A stretch of 58,101 nt of DNA from Nocardioides sp. AX2bis (GCF_902506435.1 NZ_LR733215.1:893640-951740); one strand, 5' to 3'. Counted from the first letter of the stretch, positions 27,739 through 39,792 are shown. Notes: generated by a model from the sequence alone, not told the origin. Numbers and translations: made by a program.

Positions 27739-29661
27739 TTACGACCTGCCGCCGCCGCCGCCGCGGCCGGCACCGGGCGTGGGGTACGCCGGCAGCTCGC
27801 CGAGCCGGACCCGGGCCCGCTCGGCCAGCTCGATGAAGGCACCGTCGCGCAGGGCCACGCCGGGCGCCGGGACGAAGCCCACCTGCGCCACGCCCGTGCC
27901 CTGACGCACCACGGCCATGAAGAACCGGATCGAGCGGTCGTCGGAGATCTCGGCGGTCAGCTGCCAGGCGTCCAGGGTGGTGCCGTCACCGGTCGAGCCG
28001 CCGATCCGGGTGACGTCGGTGCCGAGGTCGTCCGAGCACGTGTCGAGCCGGTCACGGACCCGTTCCACGAAGCCCTCCGCCTGGGCCGCCGGCAGGCTGC
28101 CGACGGTCTCGGTGAGGCCGAACTCGGTCGGCAGGTCGGCCTCGGGCAGCAGGAAGGTGCGCGTGCTGCTGCGCTGCCAGGCGGCGCCGTCGAAGGTGCC
28201 GGTGAACGACGAGCTGTCGCAGCTGGTCGCGGCGGCGTTGGTCCGCGCCGGCACCGGGTCGGTGCCCACCCAGGGCTGCTCGACGCCGGAGACCGGCGGG
28301 AGGTCGATCTCGTCGATCATCGCCGGTGCCGTGGGCAGGGTCGGCGGCGGCGCGTCGGCGACCTGGGGCGTGCGGGCGCAGGGCCCGGCGCCCCGTACCT
28401 CGCAGACCCCGTCCACGGCGGCGGCCTGCAGCCGGGCGGCGGCGGCGGGGGCGGGGGCGGTCTCGCCGGCGTTGGTCACGGAGGTGGCGGTCAGCACCGC
28501 ACCGGTGCGGGCGACCTGCACGACGGTCGTGGTCACGGGGGACTCCCAGTCGCGCAGCACCAGCTGGACGGCGTCGTCCCCGACACCCTCGACGACCCGG
28601 CTGTCGACCAGCTGGGTGCGGGGCTCGGCGCCGGTGCAGGAGCCGACCCACCCGGTCAGGGTGCGCAGGGCACTGCGGGCCGCGGCGGGGGAGGAGGAGA
28701 CCTCGGTGAGCTGGACGGCGGTGGGGCGTACGGGCGCGCCCTGCTGCGCGGCGCGGAACTCACGGACCAGGGCCGCCTCCCCCTCGGGGTCGACGTAGCG
28801 CTCGACCTGGCAAGGCAGCACCAGGCCGTTGCCCTCGCTGTTGTCGCTGGTCGAGGCCACCGCCCAGCCGGTGCCCGGCAGGGCCCGGGCGACCTGGGGG
28901 GCGGCGAGCAGGGTGCTGCGGGGGAGGAGCTCGGCGGGCTCGCCGCCCGAGCCCTCGGTGACGACGTCGGGCTCGTCACCCTCGTCCGCCCCGCCGACGC
29001 CGACACCCTCGACGGCCTGGGCCAGGGTCGGGCGCAGCCCGGAGGGGTCGGAGACGAAGAGGCCGCTGAGCACGAGGGCGGCCACGACGCCGAGCACCCC
29101 GACCACCGTGTGGGCCCGGCGACGGGCCACGCCCGTGCGGCGCACGATGGTGGAGCGGGGCCAGGTCGTCTCGGCGCTCACGGCGGTCAACGGCTCCAGC
29201 GCCGCGTTGACCCCGGCGGCGGGGATCCCGAGGGCGAGGACGAACGCGGCGGTCGCCCGCTGCAGCTGCTGCTCGGTGGCCGGCACGGTGAGCCCGACCT
29301 CCCGGGCGAGGTCGGGCATCGAGACCGAGGCCAGGTGGGCGAGCACCAGCACCCGGCGCTGCTGGCCGCCGAGCGTGGCCAGGGCGTCGAGCGTGGCCCG
29401 GGTCGCCGCATCCACGTCCTTGTCGCGGTGCCAGGGCCGGGCGCCGTGGCGGCGCTGCGCCTTGCTCCAGGCGATCTCGCGCACGGCCGCCTCGGGGTCG
29501 CTCGCGCGCGCGACCCGGGACCGGTGGTGCCAGGCGGCGACGAAGGCGTCCCGCACGGCACCGCGCGCCGCGGCCCGGTCCCCGGTCAGGGCATAGGTCT
29601 GCACGAGCAGGCGCTCGCGCACCTCCCGGTAGAAGGCGTCGAAGTCAGCGGGATCCGTCAT
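27739..29661 (-). CDS. Sigma-factor-like domain fused to a membrane anchor and exported domain
   Basis: A 640-aa protein of unusual build. Residues about 6-70 resemble ECF sigma region 2 (FDAFYREVRERLLVQTYALT, AVRDAFVAAWHHRSR), and about 90-145 resemble region 4 (LGGQQRRVLVLAHLASVSMP, DLAREVGLTVPATEQQL). After a short linker comes one membrane helix at about 185-203 (VVGVLGVVAALVLSGLF), then about 430 residues that should lie outside the cell, with several cysteines and repeated secretion-domain-like segments, ending in a Gly-rich GAGRGGGGGRS. So a cytoplasmic sigma-like head would be tethered to an external sensor domain. Whether the head binds core polymerase is unknown. The ATG follows a TAACGT box by nine bases. 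Confidence 0.75.
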   Translation of the reverse strand: MTDPADFDAFYREVRERLLVQTYALTGDRAAARGAVRDAFVAAWHHRSRVARASDPEAAVREIAWSKAQRRHGARPWHRDKDVDAATRATLDALATLGGQQRRVLVLAHLASVSMPDLAREVGLTVPATEQQLQRATAAFVLALGIPAAGVNAALEPLTAVSAETTWPRSTIVRRTGVARRRAHTVVGVLGVVAALVLSGLFVSDPSGLRPTLAQAVEGVGVGGADEGDEPDVVTEGSGGEPAELLPRSTLLAAPQVARALPGTGWAVASTSDNSEGNGLVLPCQVERYVDPEGEAALVREFRAAQQGAPVRPTAVQLTEVSSSPAAARSALRTLTGWVGSCTGAEPRTQLVDSRVVEGVGDDAVQLVLRDWESPVTTTVVQVARTGAVLTATSVTNAGETAPAPAAAARLQAAAVDGVCEVRGAGPCARTPQVADAPPPTLPTAPAMIDEIDLPPVSGVEQPWVGTDPVPARTNAAATSCDSSSFTGTFDGAAWQRSSTRTFLLPEADLPTEFGLTETVGSLPAAQAEGFVERVRDRLDTCSDDLGTDVTRIGGSTGDGTTLDAWQLTAEISDDRSIRFFMAVVRQGTGVAQVGFVPAPGVALRDGAFIELAERARVRLGELPAYPTPGAGRGGGGGRS

Positions 29662-29670
29662 GGCCGTGCC

Positions 29671-29676
29671 ACGTTA
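29671..29676 (-). promoter_or_regulatory. Leaderless-type -10 box of the sigma-TM fusion gene
   Basis: TAACGT on the minus strand ends nine bases before the ATG at 29661, without a clear ribosome-binding site. Confidence 0.45.
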
Positions 29677-29795
29677 CGTGCCGGGCCACCGGGGACTCCA
29701 GCCGCGAGCGTCCGCGGGCCGCGTGAGGCTGGCCACCCACGGGTGCGGCGTGCCTGCGCCGAGCGGCCCGCCGGGCGGGTGACGATGGTCCGACC

Positions 29796-31082
29796 ATGAC
29801 CTCGCTGTTGCCGACCTCGGCCCGACCAGGCCGCCCCGCGGCGGGCGGAGCCCGCCCCACCCCGGCCGGTGGCGAGCCCGGCCAGCCCCGCCCGCTGGTC
29901 GCGGTCGCCGCCCTCGGCGGGCTGGCCGCCGCGCTGGCACCGCTCGTGGTCTGCCTCGGCATCGGCGTCGTGGGCTGGTTCGCCAGCGACGCCGGCGCGC
30001 ACGGCACGCCCCGGGACGGGCTGCGGGTCGGCGCCCTGGGCTGGCTGGTCGCCCACGGCTCGGGCGTGCGCGTCGACGGCGCCGCGGTCACCGCGCTCCC
30101 GCTCGGGCTCACGCTGCTCTGCGCGCTGGTGACCTGGCGGTTCTCGCTGCGCGTGGGCGAGGCGCTGGCGGGGCACGGGCCGGACGCCGACCGGATCGGC
30201 GACGGCGAGCGCGACTGGACGGTCGGCACGGCTGTCGTGGTGCTGACCGCGTCGTACGCCGTGGTGCTCACGGTGGCCCACACCCTCGCGGCGACCCCGG
30301 CCACCGCGCCGTCCCTGCCCGCCGCCCTGCGCTGGACGCTCGTGCTCGGCCTCGTCGTCGTCCTCCCGGCCGTCGCGGTCGGTTCCGGCCGGGCCGCGAT
30401 CTGGCTGGCGTCCCTCCCGGGCGTCGTGCGCGAGATCGCCGACCTGGCCCGCCGGGTGGTGGTGGCGTGGTCGCTGGCCGCCCTCGCCCTGCTGGTGGTG
30501 GCGCTGCTGGTCGATCTCGGCACCGCGGCCAACGTCCTGGCCCAGCTGCACACGTCGGTCGGCGAGGCGCTGCTGATCTGCGCGCTGTGCCTGCTGCTGC
30601 TCCCCAACGCGGTGCTGTGCGCAGGCGCCTACCTGCTCGGGCCCGGCTTCGCGGTGGGCACCGGCACCGTGGTCTCCCCGACCGTGGTCGTCCTGGGTCC
30701 CGTGCCGATGGTGCCGCTGCTCGCCGCGCTGCCCGACAGCGGCGACGTCCCCGCGTGGACCCCGTGGCTGGTGGCCGTGCCGGTGCTCCTCGCCGCGCTC
30801 GTCGCCGGGCGCCACCTGCGTCGCCACCCGGCCGACCGGTGGGACGCGGCCGCGCTGCGCGGCGCCGGCGGCGGGGTGCTGGCCGGCGTGGTCCTCGGGC
30901 TGCTCGCCGCACTCGCCGGGGGAGCGGTCGGCCCCGGCCGGATGCAGCAGCTCGGCCCGGCCGCGCTCGAGGTGCTCGTCCACGCGGTCACCGCGCTCGG
31001 GGTGGGCGGGCTGGTCGGCGCCCTGGTCGTCCACGCCTGGTCGCGCCGCTCCCGGCGCGACGACACCGAGCCCGCGGTCTAG
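29796..31082 (+). CDS. DUF6350 family polytopic membrane protein
   Basis: A 428-aa membrane protein with around eleven to twelve hydrophobic segments from residue 35 onward, and a proline/glycine-rich N-terminal tail. The location immediately before purN and purH is the usual actinobacterial setting of the DUF6350 family, members of which are often annotated as cell-division-associated. No catalytic motif is visible. The last residues are Arg-rich (WSRRSRRDD). Its TAG stop forms part of the TAGAGT box that drives purN. Function is unknown; the family call rests on topology, length and gene order. Confidence 0.7.
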   Translation: MTSLLPTSARPGRPAAGGARPTPAGGEPGQPRPLVAVAALGGLAAALAPLVVCLGIGVVGWFASDAGAHGTPRDGLRVGALGWLVAHGSGVRVDGAAVTALPLGLTLLCALVTWRFSLRVGEALAGHGPDADRIGDGERDWTVGTAVVVLTASYAVVLTVAHTLAATPATAPSLPAALRWTLVLGLVVVLPAVAVGSGRAAIWLASLPGVVREIADLARRVVVAWSLAALALLVVALLVDLGTAANVLAQLHTSVGEALLICALCLLLLPNAVLCAGAYLLGPGFAVGTGTVVSPTVVVLGPVPMVPLLAALPDSGDVPAWTPWLVAVPVLLAALVAGRHLRRHPADRWDAAALRGAGGGVLAGVVLGLLAALAGGAVGPGRMQQLGPAALEVLVHAVTALGVGGLVGALVVHAWSRRSRRDDTEPAV

Positions 31083-31085
31083 AGT
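31080..31085 (+). promoter_or_regulatory. Leaderless -10 box of purN overlapping a stop codon
   Basis: TAGAGT lies seven bases before the GTG start of purN, and its first three bases are the stop codon of the DUF6350 gene. No ribosome-binding site precedes the GTG. Confidence 0.55.
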
Positions 31086-31092
31086 TCGGCGC

Positions 31093-31707
31093 GTGCCGCC
31101 CCCCGCCCGCCTGGTCGTCCTCGTCTCGGGCAGCGGGACCAACCTGCAGGCCCTCCTCGACGCGTGCGCCGAGCCGTCGTACGGCGCCGTGGTCGTCGCC
31201 GTCGGCGCCGACCGCGACGGCATCGAGGGCCTCGCCCGGGCCGAGCGGGCCGGCCTGCCGACCTTCGTGCACCGGGTCCGCGACCACGCCACCCGCGAGG
31301 AGTGGGACGCCGCGGTCACCAGGTCCTGCCTGGCCCACGAGCCCGACCTGGTGGTCTCCGCCGGGTTCATGAAGCTCGCCGGTGAGGCCTTCCTGACCGC
31401 CTTCGCCGGTCGGTACCTGAACACCCACCCGGCGCTGCTGCCGTCCTTCCCGGGGATGCACGGCGCGCGCGACGCCCTCGAGCACGGCGTGAAGGTGACC
31501 GGCGCGACCCTGTTCGTGGTCGACCCGGGCGTCGACACCGGGCCGATCGTGGCCCAGGCCGTGGTCCCGGTGGAGGACGACGACGACGTCGAGCAGCTGC
31601 ACGAGCGGATCAAGGCGGCCGAGCGCGGGATGCTCGTCGAGCACGTCGGCCGGATGGCGCGCGAGGGGTTCGTGGTCGACGGTCGCCGGGTGCGGATCGG
31701 CCACTGA
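31093..31707 (+). CDS. purN: Phosphoribosylglycinamide formyltransferase 1
   Basis: Third step of purine synthesis: transfers formyl from 10-formyl-tetrahydrofolate to GAR. The 204-aa protein starts with LVVLVSGSGTNLQALLDA (phosphate loop), and the catalytic Asn110 and His112 are in YLNTHPALLPSFPG, with the catalytic Asp in DPGVDTGPI. Length is standard. The start is a GTG with a leaderless-type promoter box directly before it. purH follows, separated by a riboswitch, so purN is not under that riboswitch. Confidence 0.96.
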   Translation: MPPPARLVVLVSGSGTNLQALLDACAEPSYGAVVVAVGADRDGIEGLARAERAGLPTFVHRVRDHATREEWDAAVTRSCLAHEPDLVVSAGFMKLAGEAFLTAFAGRYLNTHPALLPSFPGMHGARDALEHGVKVTGATLFVVDPGVDTGPIVAQAVVPVEDDDDVEQLHERIKAAERGMLVEHVGRMAREGFVVDGRRVRIGH

Positions 31708-31711
31708 TCCC

Positions 31712-31717
31712 TATGCT
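31712..31717 (+). promoter_or_regulatory. Candidate -10 box of the purH transcript
   Basis: TATGCT just after the purN stop would start transcription near 31723, exactly at the 5' edge of the ZTP riboswitch. Confidence 0.45.
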
Positions 31718-31719
31718 GG

Positions 31720-31795
31720 TCGCACACGACTGGCGCAGGTGGGTCACCACCGGGGAGTGAGGTCGGGGCATCGTTCGCCTGGGTGCCCCGGGTCC
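31720..31795 (+). ncRNA. ZTP (pfl) riboswitch upstream of purH
   Basis: The intergenic region carries the conserved pfl-motif blocks in order: CGACTGGCG (31728-31735 core), ACCACCGGGGAGTGA (31746-31760) and TCGCCTGGG (31775-31783). The last lies in the loop of a stem formed by GGGGCA (31765-31770) and TGCCCC (31784-31789). This aptamer binds ZTP/ZMP, which accumulates when 10-formyl-tetrahydrofolate is short, and turns on purine and one-carbon genes. ZMP is itself the substrate of PurH, the gene it precedes. After the aptamer, GGGTC/GACCC could form the expression platform, but its mechanism is not clear. Confidence 0.88.
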
Positions 31796-31824
31796 GACGT
31801 ACCCGACCCCCGCAGGAGCACGAG

Positions 31825-33405
31825 ATGACCGACCAGATCCCGATCAGGCGCGCCCTGGTGTCCGTCTACGACAAGACCGGGCTCGAGGAGCTCGCCCGCG
31901 GCCTGCACGAGGCCGGCGTGGCGATCGTGTCGACCGGGGGCTCCGCCGCCCTGGTCGAGGGCCTCGGTGTCCCGGTCACCCGGGTCGAGGAGCTCACCGG
32001 CTTCCCCGAGTGCCTCGACGGCCGGGTGAAGACCCTGCACCCGCGGGTGCACGCCGGGATCCTGGCCGACCGGCGTCTCGACAGCCACGTCGCGCAGCTG
32101 GCCGACCTGGGCGTCGAGCCCTTCGACCTCGTCGTCTCGAACCTCTACCCGTTCTCGGACACCGTGGCCTCCGGGGCGGGCCCCGACGAGTGCGTCGAGC
32201 AGATCGACATCGGCGGGCCCTCGATGGTCCGCGCCGCGGCCAAGAACCACCCGTCGGTGGCGATCGTGACCGACCCGGCGCGCTACGCCGACGTGCTCGC
32301 CGCCGTCGCCGCCGGCGGCTTCACGCTGGATGCGCGCCGGGGCCTGGCCGCGGAGGCGTTCGTGCACACCGCGACCTACGACGTCGCGGTCGCCTCCTGG
32401 ATGGGCAGCGTGCTCACCGATTCCTCGGGCGGGGAGGGCTTCCCGGCCTGGCTCGGCGCGACCTGGGACAAGGCGGCGGTGCTGCGCTACGGGGAGAACC
32501 CCCACCAGGAGGCGGCGCTGTACCGCAACCAGCAGGGACCCTCCGGCCTGGCCGGCGCCGAGCAGCTGCACGGCAAGGAGATGTCCTACAACAACTACGT
32601 CGACACCGACGCGGCGCGCCGCGCGGCGTCGGACTTCGACCGACCCGCGGTGGCGATCATCAAGCACGCCAACCCCTGCGGGATCGCGGTCGGGGACGAC
32701 ATCGCCGCCGCGCACCAGGACGCGCTGGCCTGCGACCCGGTCTCGGCCTTCGGTGGCGTGGTCGCCGCCAACCGGCCCGTCTCCCTGGCCATGGCCGAGC
32801 AGGTCGCCGACGTCTTCACCGAGGTCGTCGTGGCCCCCGGCTACGAGGACGGGGCGCTCGAGGTGCTGACCCGCAAGAAGAACATCCGGGTCCTGGTCTG
32901 CGAGAACCCCACCGGCAGCGGCGAGGTCGAGATGCGCCCGGTCAGCGGCGGCCTGCTGCTGCAGCGCCGCGACCACGTCGACGCCGCGCTGCCGGGTGCC
33001 GTCGGCGGCGACGACCCGTCCACGTGGACCCTGGCCGCCGGCGAGGCCGCCTCGCCCGAGGTGCTGGCCGACCTCGAGTTCGCCTGGCGCGCCTGCCGGG
33101 CGGTGAAGTCCAACGCGATCCTGCTCGCCAAGGACGGCGCCTCGGTCGGGGTCGGGATGGGCCAGGTCAACCGGGTCGACTCGTGCCGCCTCGCCGTGAG
33201 CAGGGCCGGCGACCGGGCGACCGGCTCGGTGGCGGCCTCGGACGCGTTCTTCCCCTTCGAGGACGGCCCGCAGATCCTGCTCGACGCCGGGGTCCGCGCC
33301 ATCGTCCAGCCCGGTGGGTCGGTGCGCGACGAGCTCACGCTGGAGGCCTGCCGCCAGGCGGGGGTGACGATGTACCTGACCGGCACCCGACACTTCTTCC
33401 ACTGA
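31825..33405 (+). CDS. purH: Bifunctional AICAR transformylase / IMP cyclohydrolase
   Basis: Last two steps of IMP synthesis, using 10-formyl-tetrahydrofolate. In the 526-aa protein, the N-terminal methylglyoxal-synthase-like cyclohydrolase domain ([31 protein letters not shown]) is followed by the transformylase domain ([26 protein letters not shown], the latter with catalytic Lys-His). The ATG at 31825 is six bases after AGGAG; the frame is open upstream to 31783, but that would start inside the riboswitch. Expression is expected to rise with ZMP through the riboswitch just upstream. Confidence 0.97.
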   Translation: MTDQIPIRRALVSVYDKTGLEELARGLHEAGVAIVSTGGSAALVEGLGVPVTRVEELTGFPECLDGRVKTLHPRVHAGILADRRLDSHVAQLADLGVEPFDLVVSNLYPFSDTVASGAGPDECVEQIDIGGPSMVRAAAKNHPSVAIVTDPARYADVLAAVAAGGFTLDARRGLAAEAFVHTATYDVAVASWMGSVLTDSSGGEGFPAWLGATWDKAAVLRYGENPHQEAALYRNQQGPSGLAGAEQLHGKEMSYNNYVDTDAARRAASDFDRPAVAIIKHANPCGIAVGDDIAAAHQDALACDPVSAFGGVVAANRPVSLAMAEQVADVFTEVVVAPGYEDGALEVLTRKKNIRVLVCENPTGSGEVEMRPVSGGLLLQRRDHVDAALPGAVGGDDPSTWTLAAGEAASPEVLADLEFAWRACRAVKSNAILLAKDGASVGVGMGQVNRVDSCRLAVSRAGDRATGSVAASDAFFPFEDGPQILLDAGVRAIVQPGGSVRDELTLEACRQAGVTMYLTGTRHFFH

Positions 33406-33481
33406 CGGGTCCCGTCCCGGGGCCCGACCCGTCCGACGCGCCGCCCGGCCCGTCCACCCGTCCTACTCAGGGGAGATCCTC

Positions 33482-35113
33482 GTGCCGACCCGATTCTTCG
33501 ACGACCCCGACCAGACCGTCGACCAGATGCTCGAGGCGCTGGCCCGCACCCGACCGGTGCGGGTCAGCGAGGCTGGGTCGGGCGTGATGGCCCTGGTCCG
33601 CACCGACCTCGACCCCGACCAGGTGGCCGTGGTGTCCGGGGGCGGGTCGGGCCACGAGCCGGCCCACGCCGGACTCGTGGGGGAGGGCCTGCTGGCCGCC
33701 GCGGTCTGCGGCGACTTCTTCGCCTCGCCGTCGGTCGAGGCGGTGCTGAGCGTGGTGCGCGAGGTCACCGGGCCGGCCGGCTGCCTGCTCGTGGTCAAGA
33801 ACTACACCGGCGACCGGCTCAACTTCGGCCTGGCCGCCGAGCGGGCCCGCGCCGAGGGGCTGGCCGTCGAGGTGGTCGTGGTCGCCGACGACGTCGCCCT
33901 GCCCGACAACCCCCAGCCGCGGGGACTGGCCGGCACGGTGCTCGTGCACAAGGTCGCCGGCCACCACGCGCGGCGCGGGGCGGACCTGGCCACGGTGACC
34001 GCGGCGGCGCGCCGTACGGCCGGGGACTGCCTCACCCTCAGCCTGGCGCTGTCCTCCGCGCTCCTCCCCGGGCAGTCCGGCGAGCGACGCACCGCCGAGC
34101 TGGGCCTGGGGATCCACAACGAGACCGGCGCGCGCGACGTCGACCCGTCGGGGGCCGAGGAGGCGGTCGGGCTCGTGCTGGAGGCGCTGCTGCCGGTCGT
34201 CGACCAGCGGCACGGCGCGGGCACCCCCCTCGTGGTGCTGCTCAACGACACCGGCACCTGCACCACCCAGGAGCTGGCGGTGCTGACCACGGACGTGCTC
34301 CGCGCCCTCGGGGAGCGTGCCCGTCTGCTCGTGGGGCCGGCGCCGCTGATGACCTCGGTCGACATGCACGGCTTCTCGCTGACGGTGCTGCCGTACGACG
34401 ACGACCTCGCCGCCGCGCTCCTGGAGCCGGTGGCACCGGCCGACTGGCCCGGGGTGTCGCCGGTGGCGCAGCCGGTCACGTTCGCGCCGCAGCACTCCGA
34501 CGAGCCCGACTGGGGCGCGGGGGAGCGGGACGAGGGCGTCGGGACCGGACTCCGGGCGGCGACCGCGGCCCTGGCCGACGCCCGGGACCACCTGGACGAG
34601 CTCGACGCCGCGGTGGGCGACGGGGACGCCGGCGCCACGATCGCGCGCGGGGCGACGGCCGTCACGGAGGCGCTGGACGCGGACCGTCTCTCGACCGGCA
34701 GCCCTGCCCTGCTGTGCCACGAGCTGGCCTCGCTGGTCGAGCGGAGCATGGGCGGCTCCTCCGGCGTGGTGCTCTCGATCCTGCTGACCGCGGCCGCGGG
34801 GGAGCTCGAGGACGGCGGGGACGTCGTCGCGGCGCTGCGCGCCGGCCTCGAGCGGGTGCGGGTGCACGGCGACGCCGAGGTCGGTGGGCGGACCATGGTC
34901 GACGCGCTCTCCCCGGCGACCGACGCACTGCCCGAGGGGCTCGACGCCGCGGCCCGTGCGGCCCGCGCGGGCGCCGACCGCACGGCGGAGGTGACCAGCA
35001 CCGGCGTGGGCCGCTCGAGCTACCTGCGCGCCGAGGTCCTGCACGGCGTCGTCGACCCCGGCGCGGAGGCCGTGGCCACCGGCCTCGAGGCCTGGGCGGC
35101 GTCCCGGGGCTGA
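33482..35113 (+). CDS. Dihydroxyacetone kinase, single-chain DhaK-DhaL
   Basis: An ATP-dependent dihydroxyacetone (or glyceraldehyde) kinase of 543 aa. The DhaK domain has the [12 protein letters not shown] loop near residue 58 and the substrate-binding His212 in GIHNETG. The DhaL domain (from about residue 345) has the Mg-ATP aspartates in [14 protein letters not shown] and [12 protein letters not shown]. The fused form uses ATP directly, unlike the three-subunit PTS-linked enzyme. It begins at a GTG after GGGGAGA. It sits between purH and folD on the same strand, 76 bases after purH; a functional link to one-carbon metabolism is not apparent. Confidence 0.93.
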   Translation: MPTRFFDDPDQTVDQMLEALARTRPVRVSEAGSGVMALVRTDLDPDQVAVVSGGGSGHEPAHAGLVGEGLLAAAVCGDFFASPSVEAVLSVVREVTGPAGCLLVVKNYTGDRLNFGLAAERARAEGLAVEVVVVADDVALPDNPQPRGLAGTVLVHKVAGHHARRGADLATVTAAARRTAGDCLTLSLALSSALLPGQSGERRTAELGLGIHNETGARDVDPSGAEEAVGLVLEALLPVVDQRHGAGTPLVVLLNDTGTCTTQELAVLTTDVLRALGERARLLVGPAPLMTSVDMHGFSLTVLPYDDDLAAALLEPVAPADWPGVSPVAQPVTFAPQHSDEPDWGAGERDEGVGTGLRAATAALADARDHLDELDAAVGDGDAGATIARGATAVTEALDADRLSTGSPALLCHELASLVERSMGGSSGVVLSILLTAAAGELEDGGDVVAALRAGLERVRVHGDAEVGGRTMVDALSPATDALPEGLDAAARAARAGADRTAEVTSTGVGRSSYLRAEVLHGVVDPGAEAVATGLEAWAASRG

Positions 35114-35144
35114 GCGGGGCCGACCGGGTGGCAGACTCCCACCC

Positions 35145-36014
35145 GTGACTGCGCAGACGCTGGACGGCACCGCCACGCTCAAGGCCATCAAGGCCGAGCT
35201 CCGGACCCGGGTGGAGGCGCTGCGCGCCGCGGGTGTCGTACCGGGCCTCGGCACCGTGCTGGTCGGCGACGACCCGGGTTCGCACTGGTACGTCGGCGCC
35301 AAGCACAAGGACTGCGCCGAGATCGGGATCGAGTCGCTGCGCGTCGACCTCCCCGCGAGCGCCACCCAGGCCGAGGTCGAGGCCGAGATCGACCGCCTCA
35401 ACGCCGACCCGGCCTGCACCGGCTTCCTGGTCCAGCAGCCCACCGGCCTCGACGAGTACGCGCTGCTCTCCCGCGTCGACCCCGACAAGGACGTCGACGG
35501 CCTGCACCCGGTGAACCTCGGCCGGCTCGTGCTCGGGGAGCGGGGCTCCCTGCCCTGCACCCCGGTCGGCGTCATCGAGCTGCTGCGCCGCCACGACGTG
35601 GAGCTGCGGGGCGCCGAGGTGTGCGTGGTCGGGCGCGGACTGACCGTCGGCCGCCCGCTCGGCCTGCTGCTGACGCGACGCAGCGAGAACGCGACCACCA
35701 CGCTGTGCCACACCGGCACCCGGGACCTGGCCAAGCACGTGCGCGAGGCGGACGTGGTCGTCGCCGCGGCCGGCGTGCCGGGGATCATCACGGCCGCGAT
35801 GGTCAAGCCGGGCGCGGCCGTGCTCGACGTCGGCGTCTCCCGGGTCGACGGCAAGATCGCCGGCGACGTCGCCCCCGACGTCTGGGACGTGGCCGGGTGG
35901 GTCTCGCCCAACCCGGGCGGGGTCGGGCCGATGACCCGGGCGATGCTGCTGAGCAACGTCGTCGAGATCGCCGAGCGGGCGGCCGGCACCGGCCCGGGCG
36001 CCGCCGGCTCGTGA
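35145..36014 (+). CDS. folD: Bifunctional methylene-tetrahydrofolate dehydrogenase / cyclohydrolase
   Basis: Converts 5,10-methylene-THF to 10-formyl-THF with NADP, feeding PurN and PurH. The 289-aa chain shows the active-site region [15 protein letters not shown] with the catalytic lysine, the motif [11 protein letters not shown], the cyclohydrolase/NADP motif [16 protein letters not shown] and the C-terminal [14 protein letters not shown]. The start is a GTG without a good Shine-Dalgarno; CAGACT seven bases before it may be a weak leaderless box. The stop overlaps the next gene by four bases. Confidence 0.96.
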   Translation: MTAQTLDGTATLKAIKAELRTRVEALRAAGVVPGLGTVLVGDDPGSHWYVGAKHKDCAEIGIESLRVDLPASATQAEVEAEIDRLNADPACTGFLVQQPTGLDEYALLSRVDPDKDVDGLHPVNLGRLVLGERGSLPCTPVGVIELLRRHDVELRGAEVCVVGRGLTVGRPLGLLLTRRSENATTTLCHTGTRDLAKHVREADVVVAAAGVPGIITAAMVKPGAAVLDVGVSRVDGKIAGDVAPDVWDVAGWVSPNPGGVGPMTRAMLLSNVVEIAERAAGTGPGAAGS

Positions 36015-36307
36015 GCGAGCCGCTCGAGGAGCGACGTCACCCCTCCACCATCGGCGGGGCGCTCTACCTCGTCGTGCTCGCGGTGGTGGCGGTCGGCCTG
36101 GGCCTGACCGTCTCGGACTGGCGGCTGGGCATCAAGGTCGTCGCCGGCGCGCTGTCGGGAGCCGCCCTCGCCCGGCTGGTGCTGCCCCGGCGCGACGCCG
36201 GCATGCTGGCCGTACGGCACCGGTTCACCGACGTGGTGGTCCTGGTCGGCGTCTCGGTGGCGCTGTGGCTGCTGGCCGAGACGATCCCGAACCAGCCCGG
36301 CACCTGA
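36011..36307 (+). CDS. DUF3017 small membrane protein
   Basis: A 98-aa protein with three hydrophobic segments at about 17-33, 40-58 and 72-92. Its GTG start overlaps the folD stop (GTGA), so it is translationally coupled. DUF3017 proteins regularly follow folD in actinobacteria, which supports the family assignment; their function is unknown. No Cys or other conserved catalytic residue is visible. Confidence 0.85.
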   Translation: MSEPLEERRHPSTIGGALYLVVLAVVAVGLGLTVSDWRLGIKVVAGALSGAALARLVLPRRDAGMLAVRHRFTDVVVLVGVSVALWLLAETIPNQPGT

Positions 36308-36313
36308 CGCAGC

Positions 36314-36343
36314 GGGCCCCGGGTGCAGGTGCACCCGGGGCCC
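36314..36343. terminator. Bidirectional terminator between DUF3017 and mdh
   Basis: Fourteen-base perfect arms (36314-36327, GGGCCCCGGGTGCA; 36330-36343) around a 2-base loop, between two convergent stop codons. No U-tract. Confidence 0.8.
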
Positions 36344-36364
36344 GTCGTACGGACGTCGTCTCGC

Positions 36365-37348
36365 TCAGATGAGCCCGAGCTCGGTGACCGTGGCGCGCTC
36401 CTCCGAGAGCTCGGCGGTCGAGGCGTCGATCCGGCCGCGGGAGAAGTCGTCGATCTCCAGGCCCTGGACGATCTCCCAGTCGCCGTCCTTCGTGGTGACC
36501 GGGAACGACGACACGATGCCCTCGGGGACGCCGTAGGAGCCGTCGGAGAGCACGGCCATCGAGACCCAGTCGTCCGCGGCGGAGCCGTGGAGCCAGTCAC
36601 GGGCGGCGTCGATGGTCGCCGAGGCCGCGGAGGCGGCCGAGGACGAGCCACGGGCCTCGATGATGGCCGCGCCGCGCTTGGCGACGGTCGGGATGAAGTC
36701 CTCCTCGAGCCAGGCCTGGTCGCCGACGACCTCGGCGGCGTTCCGGCCGCCGACCTCGGCGTGGAAGATGTCGGGGTACTGGGTGGCGGAGTGGTTGCCC
36801 CAGATCGTCATCTTCGTGATGTCGGTGACCGGGGCGCCGGTCTTCGCGGCCAGCTGCGAGATGGCCCGGTTGTGGTCCAGCCGGGTCAGCGCCGAGAAGC
36901 GGTCGGTCGGGATGTCGGGGGCGTTGCTGAGCGCGATCAGCGCGTTGGTGTTGGCCGGGTTGCCGGTCACGCCGATGCGGACGTCGTCGGCCGCGACCTT
37001 GTTGAGCGCCTTGCCCTGCGCGGTGAAGATCGCGCCGTTGGCCTCGAGCAGGTCGCCGCGCTCCATGCCGGGGCCGCGGGGGCGGGCGCCGACGAGCAGG
37101 GCGAGGTTGACGCCGTCGAAGACCTTCTCGGCGTCGTCGCCGATCTCGACGCCGGCCAAGGTCGGGAAGGCGCAGTCGTCGAGCTCCATGACGACGCCCT
37201 CGAGCGCCTTCAGCGCGGGCGTGATCTCGAGCAGGCGCAGCTCCACGGGTCGGTCGCCCAGCGCTCCGCTGGCGAGGCGGAAGAGCAGGCTGTAGCCGAT
37301 CTGACCGGCGGCACCGGTGACGGCGACCTTCAACGGGGTAGAGCTCAC
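36365..37348 (-). CDS. mdh: Malate dehydrogenase
   Basis: NAD-dependent oxidation of malate to oxaloacetate in the TCA cycle. The 327-aa length and the fingerprint [19 protein letters not shown] place it in the cytosolic-like MDH group used by actinobacteria. The catalytic histidine is in [12 protein letters not shown], the substrate arginines lie in [15 protein letters not shown] and the Asn in [10 protein letters not shown]. It starts at an ATG or GTG-type codon preceded by GAAGGAG. It is divergent from icd across a 207-base regulatory region. Confidence 0.96.
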   Translation of the reverse strand: MSSTPLKVAVTGAAGQIGYSLLFRLASGALGDRPVELRLLEITPALKALEGVVMELDDCAFPTLAGVEIGDDAEKVFDGVNLALLVGARPRGPGMERGDLLEANGAIFTAQGKALNKVAADDVRIGVTGNPANTNALIALSNAPDIPTDRFSALTRLDHNRAISQLAAKTGAPVTDITKMTIWGNHSATQYPDIFHAEVGGRNAAEVVGDQAWLEEDFIPTVAKRGAAIIEARGSSSAASAASATIDAARDWLHGSAADDWVSMAVLSDGSYGVPEGIVSSFPVTTKDGDWEIVQGLEIDDFSRGRIDASTAELSEERATVTELGLI

Positions 37349-37493
37349 GGGGACTCCTTCGAGGCGGGTTCTGGACTCGTGCGACGGGACGTCGCGACGC
37401 TAGCAGCGCCCGGTGCCCGCGCGGCTCCCACCCGGGAGCGTCGTTGCCGGGCCCGCGCCACGGGTGACACGCTGGCCGGGCAGTCCCGTCAGG

Positions 37494-37511
37494 TATCTTG
37501 ACGTCAAGTTA
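37494..37511. promoter_or_regulatory. Palindromic site in the mdh-icd divergent region
   Basis: CTTGACGTCAAG at 37497-37508 is a perfect 12-base palindrome, extended to 18 bases (TAT...TTA) with one mismatched pair. TACTTT right after it (37510-37515) is a possible -10 for icd. A regulator binding here could control icd, mdh or both; which one is not evident. Confidence 0.5.
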
Positions 37512-37555
37512 CTTTCCGCACGTCCGCCCCGCAGCCGAGCAGGAGTCGTTGCCCC

Positions 37556-39778
<2,223 letters not shown>

Positions 39779-39792
39779 CCCGATGCTCGACC

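Noticed and set aside
31783..31824. Longer purH start at 31783
   Set aside because: That codon lies inside the riboswitch stem; the ATG at 31825 has AGGAG at the right distance and a standard N-terminus.
35114..35144. A second ZTP riboswitch before folD
   Set aside because: Expected by analogy, but only 31 bases separate the genes and no pfl blocks are present.
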